The notes under the pieces were generated by a model. That model searched no databases, had not been told where the DNA came from, and saw nothing but the letters and a program-made list of their open reading frames with translations. 10,943 nucleotides of DNA, from NCBI GenBank assembly GCA_033762195.1, contig JANRLV010000162.1, forward strand, positions 1 to 10,943. Reading direction: 5' to 3'. Source of the DNA: SpSt-398 sp033762195 (lineage in GTDB: Bacteria > Bacteroidota > Bacteroidia > Chitinophagales > Chitinophagaceae). Both the position numbers and the translations under genes were made by a program. Below, one piece after another: positions 6,011 to 10,943 of this stretch. Position 1 is the first letter of the stretch; each line of letters begins with the position of its first letter.

Positions 6011-7131
6011 AAAGCATACACCTGCCTCATTCTCCTCGTGAATTCCGACATGATCTGCCGGGTCAATTCGCGGTAAAGGTCATCATAAGATGGCGGGTTT
6101 TTAAAACTCCCGTTGATGATCGCCTTATCCTTTTCCGATAAGGCCCTGGAGTCGCCGGTAAATGAACCCAATTGATTCTCCCAGGTATATTTGGCGGGAA
6201 AGCGTTCGGTAATAATGATTCGGCGGGTTTCAGCATCCGTCACCCGGCAGCTCATGACCGACCGGGCCTCCACGACCTGCCTTTCCACATTGACAGTGGC
6301 ATAGACGGTTTGTTTGTACACAGAATCTTTGGGGCCCGTAACCGTGACCTCTTTGGAAACAGTATAGGAATATTTATTGGAGGAAGGGCTGCCAAACCAG
6401 ATATCAGACATCATCAGGTCCATGAATTGATCGACCCTGATATCTTTTAGGGCAGAATTATATTCATTATAAAAAACATAATAGTTATCATCTCCCAAAT
6501 TATTAAGGTCACGCAGAATCTCATTGTCCATATATGCTGCATTGACATTGTAAAATCCAAACTGCTGGTTGATATTGTTCACAGCCACACGGGTCAGGGC
6601 CAGATCAAGCGCTTCCTCTTTTCGCTCCACTACATCCTTATATCCGGGCATATAACTATCCACGTCACTGAATTCCTCATAGGCCTTCTGAGCGTTCTTC
6701 TTCCCCCCCCGGCTCATGAAATCAATACCCCGTTCGTAGTGCAGATCGGCGGCATTCTGCGCGGCTGCTTCGAGTTCTGAAGCATAGTCTTCCGCCCGGA
6801 TCAGATTGAAAGCACCTGGTGTTCCTTGTACAGCATTGTACATACGCTGAAGGGCCAGATAGGATGAATAGATCGCATCCAGCTTCTGGATATTATTGGC
6901 GCTCCCATTACTCGAACTTTTTATCTGGTTAAGATGAAGGCGGCTGGCGGCAGAATATGCATCGGGAAGAATGGCCTGGGCCTTGTTATTGGAAGGGTTC
7001 TTTTTAAGGTCATCGATGGCCGAATAAAAGGCCTTTTCATAATCTCCTTGTTCATACAGCTTGCGGGTGGATTTGCAGGCAAGCAAAAACAAGAATGGAA
7101 TGGCCAGCAACAAGAGGCTTGTTTTTTTCAT
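6007..7131 (-). CDS. Predicted lipoprotein of unknown function with TPR-like N-terminus
   Basis: The 374-residue product begins with a lipoprotein signal peptide: KK at 2-3, a leucine-rich core and the lipobox L-L-A-C with Cys19 as the likely lipidated residue. The next part (LYEQGDYEKAFYSAIDDLKKNPSN..., about 25-48) resembles a single tetratricopeptide repeat. Further helical segments rich in Ala/Glu follow to about residue 185, and then a more beta-like half with many aromatic and hydroxylated residues, ending in FTRRMRQVYAL. I do not recognise a characterised family; Bacteroidota have many such envelope lipoproteins. Coding runs through a G8 tract near residues 141-143 (6703-6710). The stop codon is supplied by the CGTGAGN repeat. 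It may be cotranscribed with prfB, although the hairpin in between argues for partial separation. There is no Shine-Dalgarno at the start. Confidence 0.8.
   Translation of the reverse strand: MKKTSLLLLAIPFLFLLACKSTRKLYEQGDYEKAFYSAIDDLKKNPSNNKAQAILPDAYSAASRLHLNQIKSSSNGSANNIQKLDAIYSSYLALQRMYNAVQGTPGAFNLIRAEDYASELEAAAQNAADLHYERGIDFMSRGGKKNAQKAYEEFSDVDSYMPGYKDVVERKEEALDLALTRVAVNNINQQFGFYNVNAAYMDNEILRDLNNLGDDNYYVFYNEYNSALKDIRVDQFMDLMMSDIWFGSPSSNKYSYTVSKEVTVTGPKDSVYKQTVYATVNVERQVVEARSVMSCRVTDAETRRIIITERFPAKYTWENQLGSFTGDSRALSEKDKAIINGSFKNPPSYDDLYRELTRQIMSEFTRRMRQVYAL
6703..6710 (-). repeat. G8 homopolymer tract within lipoprotein coding sequence
   Basis: Eight consecutive C on the + strand give G8 on the coding strand, in codons for R-G-G-K. 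A one-base change here would put the remaining ~230 codons out of frame. The current length keeps the frame open. Confidence 0.85.
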
Positions 7132-7209
7132 AAAATGTGGATTGTGGGATAAAAGTAGTTACAATTTCCCGAAATTGGTAGCTTTAGGGGGTCACCAAAC
7201 GAAAACCCA
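7132..7209. promoter_or_regulatory. Divergent intergenic region with weak Bacteroidota-type -7 matches
   Basis: This 78-bp gap separates the leftward lipoprotein gene from the rightward SRPBCC gene and should hold both promoters. Rightward, TAGCTTTA at 7179-7186 is one base from TAnnTTTG and lies 23 bases before the ATG. Leftward, TACTTTTA (7157-7150) is likewise one base off and lies 18 bases before its ATG. Neither has a clear TTTG partner about 20 bp upstream, so both are tentative. Confidence 0.25.
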
Positions 7210-7743
7210 ATGCAATTTCTACTCATCCTCCTGTATGTGGTCGGGGGTATTTTAGCCCTTTTCCTTGTGACCGCTCTTTTGGTCAAAAAAGACTTTTCTG
7301 AACAAAAGGAAGTCTTAATAAACTGCCCCCGGCAAGCCGTATTTGACTATGTAAAACTCATTCGAAACCAGGAGCAATATAGTGTTTGGGTCATGCGTGA
7401 CCCAAAGATCAAAATAGTATATACCGGTACCGATGGAACGCCTGGTTTCAGATCCTCCTGGGAAAGTGAGGATAAGAATGTAGGGATAGGAGAACAGGAG
7501 ATCATAAAAATGCAGGAAGGGGAATCAATAGAAGTGGAGTTGCGGTTCAAAAAGCCATTCGAGGCCACCAACTGGGCGCGTACCCGGTTTGAAACTGTAG
7601 GCGAAGGGCAGACAAAGGTTTCACAGGAGCTTTATGGCCGGACAAAGTTTCCTATGAATGTGATGAACCTGATGATGGATAAACTGGTGGGTAAAGACAT
7701 GACCCAGAATTTTGAAAACCTGAAAAAGAAACTCGAAATTTAA
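7210..7743 (+). CDS. SRPBCC (START/polyketide cyclase-like) family protein with N-terminal membrane anchor
   Basis: The 177-residue product begins with a hydrophobic segment at about 3-25, then an SRPBCC-type domain from about 30 to the end. The pattern VLINCPRQAVFDYVKLIRNQ (about 36-55) is the usual first strand plus helix, and the last part (NVMNLMMDKLVGKDMTQNFENLKKKLE) is the long C-terminal helix that closes the hydrophobic pocket. Such domains bind small hydrophobic ligands; the ligand is not predictable here. The ATG at 7210 is the only good start and has no Shine-Dalgarno. A stand-alone membrane-tethered form of this kind is common in Bacteroidota. It is followed 30 bp later by the DUF1801 gene in the same direction, probably one transcript. 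Confidence 0.82.
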   Translation: MQFLLILLYVVGGILALFLVTALLVKKDFSEQKEVLINCPRQAVFDYVKLIRNQEQYSVWVMRDPKIKIVYTGTDGTPGFRSSWESEDKNVGIGEQEIIKMQEGESIEVELRFKKPFEATNWARTRFETVGEGQTKVSQELYGRTKFPMNVMNLMMDKLVGKDMTQNFENLKKKLEI

Positions 7744-7773
7744 TCCTCATCGATAATCCAAAACCGATCAAAC

Positions 7774-8172
7774 TTGCGCAAGAATAGCCCTGTTGCCGCC
7801 ACAGTTGAAGCCTATATTGAAGGCTTCCCGGCCCCGACCCAGAAACTGCTTAAGCAAATGCGAAAAACCATTCGCGCAGCCGCACCCAAAGCCGAGGAAT
7901 CGATCAGCTACATGATGCCGGCCTATAAGCACGCTGGACCCCTTGTTTATTTTGGTGGATACGCAAAACATATAGGATTCTACCCGGGGGCCGTTGGCGT
8001 AGAAGCCTTTGTCAAAGAGATAAAGAACTACCAATTTTCCAAAGGAACGATCCAGTTTCCGCTGGACAAGCCCCTCCCCCTCGATCTGATAACTGAAATT
8101 GTTAAGTTCAGGGTGAAACAGAATGAAGAAAAAGCTGCTGCGAAAAAAGCTAAGCCAAAATCTAAAAAGTAA
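7774..8172 (+). CDS. DUF1801 (YdhG-like) family protein, TTG start
   Basis: The product has 132 residues, with the DUF1801 fold over about 10-115: helix VEAYIEGFPAPTQKLLKQMRK, then the signature ESISYMMPAYKHAGPLVYFGGYAKHIGFYPG (about 42-72), and KGTIQFPLDKPLPLDLI near 90-106. The tail (EEKAAAKKAKPKSKK) is Lys/Ala-rich. Bacillus subtilis YdhG, a member, has been described as a frataxin-like iron chaperone; that role is not shown for this protein. The start is TTG at 7774. The frame is closed by the upstream gene's TAA at 7741-7743 and holds no ATG or GTG between, so TTG is the only usual start codon that keeps the N-terminal helix. The stop TAA coincides with the start of the 8171-8188 motif. 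Confidence 0.82.
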   Translation: MRKNSPVAATVEAYIEGFPAPTQKLLKQMRKTIRAAAPKAEESISYMMPAYKHAGPLVYFGGYAKHIGFYPGAVGVEAFVKEIKNYQFSKGTIQFPLDKPLPLDLITEIVKFRVKQNEEKAAAKKAKPKSKK

Positions 8173-8188
8173 CCACAGAGACACCGCG
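8171..8188 (+). repeat. AACCACAGAGACACCGCG motif, probable fragment of a dispersed intergenic repeat
   Basis: The sequence directly after the DUF1801 frame resembles the AACCACAGAGACACAGAG-type sequence that I recall recurring between genes in several bacterial genomes. Only one copy is in the window, so the repeat nature is from memory, not shown here. It overlaps the TAA of the DUF1801 gene by two bases. The rest of the 34-bp gap is A/T-rich leader to the next gene. Confidence 0.35.
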
Positions 8189-8206
8189 AATTATTTATTA
8201 TTTAAA

Positions 8207-9037
8207 ATGGGTTTACAGATCGCATCGATAAATTCAGGAAGCAATGGAAATTGTTATTATGTGGGAACGGACAAAGCCGCGGTATTGATCGATGCAGGCA
8301 TCAGTTGCCGGGAAACGATCAGACGAATGGATCAATTGGGTTTGGAAATTGACAAGGTCAAAGCCATTTTTATTTCCCATGAACATTCCGACCACATTAG
8401 TGGCCTTCCCGTACTCGCAAAAAAATATGCGCTTCCGGTATATATTACGGAAAGCACCCAACGTTCAGGGCGGCTGAACCTCGACCCTTCCCGCCTCTTT
8501 CGGTTTCAAAGCGAAGAAAGTGTGCCCATTGGCGACCTGCATGTGCTCCCTTTCCGGAAATACCACGATGCCGCCGATCCGCACAGTTTTGTTGTTTCTA
8601 CCGCCGGCACCCATGTGGCTGTGCTTACTGATATTGGACAGACCTGTGAAAAAGTGATCCATTATTTTAAACAATGTCAGGCCGCTTTTCTGGAATCCAA
8701 TTACGACCGGGATATGCTCATGAACGGAGCTTACCCGCTCCACCTTAAAAAACGCATCTCCGATGGTGAAGGCCATCTTTCCAATGACGAAGCCCTGAAC
8801 CTATTTACCCAAAACCGGCACCCGGAACTTAAACATCTGGTACTCTCCCACCTTTCTCAAAATAACAATGACCCAAAACGGGTTGAACAGCTTTTCGCCC
8901 CGCATATGGGCAGAACCCATCTGCATGTTGCCTCGCGGTATGCACCAAGCCCGGTATTTGACCTACCTGTTTTAAGTACAGAAACTATTTCCATTTACAA
9001 ACCCTATCGGAAACCAGAACAACTTTCTCTTTTTTAA
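8207..9037 (+). CDS. Metallo-beta-lactamase-fold hydrolase, YycJ/WalJ-type
   Basis: From the ATG at 8207 the product has 276 residues and begins MGLQIASINSGSNGNCYYVG, the usual start of YycJ/WalJ-like proteins. The metal-binding motif H-E-H-S-D-H is at 58-63 (His58, His60, Asp62, His63). Later ligand candidates are Asp142 in LTDIG and His215 in LSHLSQNNND; the HLSNDEA segment (190-196) is a family mark. These enzymes are two-metal hydrolases, and family members have been reported as 5'-exonucleases linked to DNA repair; the substrate here is inferred. The frame stays open back to 8123, but that would overlap the preceding gene and add a basic, non-family extension, so 8207 is preferred. The leader is A/T-rich without Shine-Dalgarno. 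It is probably cotranscribed with the two genes before it. Confidence 0.92.
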   Translation: MGLQIASINSGSNGNCYYVGTDKAAVLIDAGISCRETIRRMDQLGLEIDKVKAIFISHEHSDHISGLPVLAKKYALPVYITESTQRSGRLNLDPSRLFRFQSEESVPIGDLHVLPFRKYHDAADPHSFVVSTAGTHVAVLTDIGQTCEKVIHYFKQCQAAFLESNYDRDMLMNGAYPLHLKKRISDGEGHLSNDEALNLFTQNRHPELKHLVLSHLSQNNNDPKRVEQLFAPHMGRTHLHVASRYAPSPVFDLPVLSTETISIYKPYRKPEQLSLF

Positions 9038-9105
9038 CCTGGAATCCTCTCCGTGCCAGGGAACAGAATAATTACCTATCTTCCCTATACCAAAAACAAA
9101 AATGT

Positions 9106-10029
9106 ATGTCACAATCCCGCCGGGAATTCCTTCGTCAGGGTTCTTATTTCACCGCAGGAGGCCTATTGGCCTTGAATCAATTTTGGAAAGACAAGGCAAT
9201 ACAAACACCCGAACTGGTAGGCATTCAACTGTATTCCGTTCGGGATGATATGCATAAAGATCCCTCAGGTACCCTTACCCAATTGGCCTCGATGGGATAT
9301 AAATATGTGGAACATGCAAATTATGTGAACCGGAAATTTTATGGTTACACACCGGCTGATTTCAAAAAACTACTCGAAGGGTTGGGCATGAAAATGCCAA
9401 GTGGCCATACGGTATTACGTGCCAGCCATTGGAATGAAAACACCAGGGATTTTACCGATGAATGGAAATTCACGGTGGAGGATGCAGCCTTGCTGGGACA
9501 ACAATACGTGATCAGTCCGGCATTGGAAATGGAACAACGCAAAGACTATGATTCACTCATGCGTTTCATGGATGTCTTCAATAAAAGTGGTGAGCTCTGC
9601 CAGAAATCAGGTATGAAATTCGGCTATCACAACCACGACTTTGAATTCAGCCAGCAATTGAATGGAAAATCCATGTACGCATTGATCCTTGATAATACAG
9701 ACCCTAACTATGTGATCCAGCAATTGGATACAGGAAATCTGTACAATGGAGGTGCCAAAGCCATGGATATTGTAAAAAAATATCCCGGACGGTTCCAATC
9801 ACTGCACGTAAAAGATGAAATTCCTGCCTCGGGTGGTGGACATGAAAAATATGAAAGCTGTGTCTTGGGTAAAGGCATTGTAAACCTCAAGGAGGTGATC
9901 GATATGATCCGCAAAAACACCAAGAATGTTCATTACATCATAGAACAGGAATCCTACCAGGGCAAAGCGCCATTGGACTGCGCCCGTGAAGACCTGGCTG
10001 TGATGAAAAAATGGGGGTACGAGAAATAA
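9106..10029 (+). CDS. Sugar phosphate isomerase/epimerase-like TIM-barrel protein with Tat signal
   Basis: The 307-residue product starts with a twin-arginine signal, SRREFLRQ (4-11), and a weakly hydrophobic stretch to about 25, so export folded to the periplasm is likely. The rest is a xylose-isomerase-like TIM barrel: GIQLYSVRDDM (39-49), GYKYVEHANY (64-73), FGYHNHDFEF (172-181), QLDTGNLYNGG (206-216), LHVKDE (233-238) and YIIEQE (277-282). His175/177, Asp208, His234 and Glu280 are at the positions where this family binds a divalent metal and its sugar substrate. Substrates cannot be read from sequence; Bacteroidota carry many periplasmic members, often with carbohydrate genes, but none are adjacent here. 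An out-of-frame ATG at 9102 is ignored. The gene ends 3 bp before the end of the convergent Dabb gene. Confidence 0.9.
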   Translation: MSQSRREFLRQGSYFTAGGLLALNQFWKDKAIQTPELVGIQLYSVRDDMHKDPSGTLTQLASMGYKYVEHANYVNRKFYGYTPADFKKLLEGLGMKMPSGHTVLRASHWNENTRDFTDEWKFTVEDAALLGQQYVISPALEMEQRKDYDSLMRFMDVFNKSGELCQKSGMKFGYHNHDFEFSQQLNGKSMYALILDNTDPNYVIQQLDTGNLYNGGAKAMDIVKKYPGRFQSLHVKDEIPASGGGHEKYESCVLGKGIVNLKEVIDMIRKNTKNVHYIIEQESYQGKAPLDCAREDLAVMKKWGYEK

Positions 10030-10032
10030 TCC

Positions 10033-10440
10033 TTATACACGGATCGAATCATGCACCACCACTTTGTTCCATAGCGGCGAGCACTCCTTGACAAAATTCA
10101 GATGTATGGGATCGACCTGATAGGCATCCTGATCCTCTTTATTCTCAAATAATACCAACCAGGAAACCGTATAGCTGGAATCCACTACATCTCGTTGTGA
10201 TTTTACCGGCAATCCAATATGATACTGCCGTATGGTCTTAACCGCAGCGAGTTTCCGCATACCTTGCACCAAGGCCTGAATGTCCTTTTCCGAATCCGGA
10301 TTTTTTAACCATACATATACCTGATGTACAAAAGGGTATTCGATCTCTCCGGTAGTACTAGCCTTACCCAATGAAAGTACAGGCAGGGCAAAAGCGGCCT
10401 TTCCTGTATTGCCTAAAAATTTTCGACGCGATATTGCCAT
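10033..10440 (-). CDS. Dabb (stress-responsive alpha/beta barrel) domain protein with Tat signal
   Basis: The 135-residue product begins with SRRKFLG (4-10) and a hydrophobic stretch to about 24, a Tat-type signal. The Dabb domain fills about 36-132: FVHQVYVWLKNPDSEKDIQA at the start, IRQYHIGLPV in the middle and SWLVLFENKEDQDAYQVDPIHLNFV, then W124 and VVVHD at the end. The pattern of H-x-V-(hydrophobic) strand, D/H-x-P-x-H loop and closing H/F residues is typical of small dimeric barrels with no agreed single function. It lies 25 bp downstream of the partial gene at the right edge, so the two are likely cotranscribed. It converges on the TIM-barrel gene, which also has a Tat signal. Confidence 0.85.
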   Translation of the reverse strand: MAISRRKFLGNTGKAAFALPVLSLGKASTTGEIEYPFVHQVYVWLKNPDSEKDIQALVQGMRKLAAVKTIRQYHIGLPVKSQRDVVDSSYTVSWLVLFENKEDQDAYQVDPIHLNFVKECSPLWNKVVVHDSIRV

Positions 10441-10465
10441 ATTTTTCTGTTTAATTTTTAAAGAA

Positions 10466-10943
10466 TCAATCCCCTACTTCCACTACGGTCCAAATCCCTT
10501 TTCTCCTGTTCCATAAGATGCTGTAGTCTTTTCCATGCATTAATTTGAACACCCGGTATCCGTTATAATAAGGGAGGCGCAGCCATCCATAATTATAAAT
10601 ATCATACTTGAACACAAAGGGCTGCCCCTGTTTGATCTCCACAGCCTGAAATTTCTTTCCATCATCACTCAGGTAAACGGTTTCATTCTTACTGCTTTGG
10701 ATTGTCAGGTAGATCCAGCTTGGATCACTGGCTGGAGGTGTACTCGGCGTGGTGGGATTGCCTGTTCCTGAACCTGAACCCGAACCTGTTCCGGTTCCTG
10801 TTCCTGTACCCGCGCCGCTACCCGTACCAGAAACAGGCACACTATTCGCCTTCCCGGCGTTCCAGCCACGAGTTATGGCATCCAGGCGGTCTTTCTTAGC
10901 CGGGTGGGTGGAACTGGCTTTGTCAGTTCCAATCGTTTGCATG
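10466..10943 (-). CDS. C-terminal part of a larger protein, possibly M48-type peptidase with Gly/Ser/Thr linker and C-terminal domain (partial)
   Basis: The frame is open to the right edge; the ATG at 10942-10940 is probably internal. The first residues, ASSTHPAKKDRLDAITRGW, resemble the end of M48 metallopeptidase domains, where a S/T-H-P motif followed by x-x-x-R-(I/L)-x-x-(I/L) is common, so the catalytic HExxH would lie outside the window. A linker of alternating GT and GS dipeptides follows (about 38-64), then PTTPSTPPASDP and an ~85-residue domain of beta character (WIYLTIQSSKNETVYLSDDG ... GIWTVVEVGD) that I do not recognise. The linker is encoded by a 6-bp tandem repeat. Peptidase identity is an inference from a short motif. 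The Dabb gene follows 25 bp downstream. Confidence 0.5.
   Translation of the reverse strand, partial: MQTIGTDKASSTHPAKKDRLDAITRGWNAGKANSVPVSGTGSGAGTGTGTGTGSGSGSGTGNPTTPSTPPASDPSWIYLTIQSSKNETVYLSDDGKKFQAVEIKQGQPFVFKYDIYNYGWLRLPYYNGYRVFKLMHGKDYSILWNRRKGIWTVVEVGD
10761..10832 (-). repeat. Hexamer tandem repeat encoding a GT/GS linker
   Basis: About a dozen diverged 6-bp units (CCTGTT, CCTGAA, CCCGAA, CCGGTT, CCCGTA and similar on the + strand) encode alternating Gly-Thr and Gly-Ser on the minus strand. The in-frame 6-bp period means that slippage would change linker length by two residues at a time and keep the frame. Confidence 0.8.

Noticed and set aside
8123..8206. Upstream start at 8123 for the metallo-beta-lactamase-fold gene
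   Set aside because: It would overlap the DUF1801 gene by 50 bp and add a basic extension; the family N-terminus begins at 8207.
9040..9062. CCTGG...CCAGG inverted repeat after the hydrolase gene as a terminator
   Set aside because: Only 5 bp of pairing with a 13-base loop and no T-tract; likely chance.
1..10943. A novel multi-gene defence, mobile or biosynthetic system
   Set aside because: All substantial genes fall into housekeeping or common envelope families; no nuclease/toxin/transposase set, integrase or clustered unknown genes were seen.

Overview
The window looks like a chromosomal housekeeping segment from a member of the Bacteroidota, most likely a Chitinophagaceae-like bacterium. 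The evidence is indirect but consistent. There is a long Bacteroidota-style AsmA-like protein, and the pyrR gene (first codons only) has Bacteroidota-like wording. Most start codons are preceded by A/T-rich leaders with no Shine-Dalgarno match. Two small proteins carry Tat-type RR-x-FL signal peptides, and a large lipoprotein carries an LLAC lipobox. I see no mobile element, tRNA, rRNA, CRISPR array or defence cluster. No gene-free stretch exceeds about 120 bases.

Layout from left to right. The first ~65 bases hold the start of a leftward gene that reads like PyrR. Divergent from it is a large AsmA-family gene (184-3015, +). It converges on a P5C/glutamate-semialdehyde dehydrogenase gene (3100-4731, -) across a palindromic array of 7-bp CGTGAGN units. 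Behind the dehydrogenase, on the same strand, lies prfB (release factor 2). It is split by the classical programmed +1 frameshift at an in-frame UGA, so the true gene is 4842-5931 and the protein is 362 residues. Upstream of prfB is a second copy of the CGTGAGN palindrome and a lipoprotein gene (6007-7131, -). A rightward run follows: a membrane-anchored SRPBCC protein (7210-7743), a DUF1801 protein with a TTG start (7774-8172), a YycJ/WalJ-type metallo-beta-lactamase-fold hydrolase (8207-9037) and a Tat-exported sugar-phosphate isomerase/epimerase-like TIM barrel (9106-10029). The last converges, with a 3-bp gap, on a leftward pair: a Tat-signal Dabb-domain protein (10033-10440) and the 3' part of a gene that runs off the right edge and may be an M48-type peptidase with a Gly/Ser/Thr linker.

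The genes do not form one pathway. The points worth attention are regulatory and structural: the prfB recoding site, with a perfect internal AGGAGG in a genome whose starts lack such signals; two hairpin-forming 7-bp repeat arrays that supply the stop codons of the genes running into them; a duplicated start-region sequence with a 22-codon leader ORF before the AsmA gene; and smaller repeat and homopolymer features. I found no evidence for a wholly new multi-gene system.
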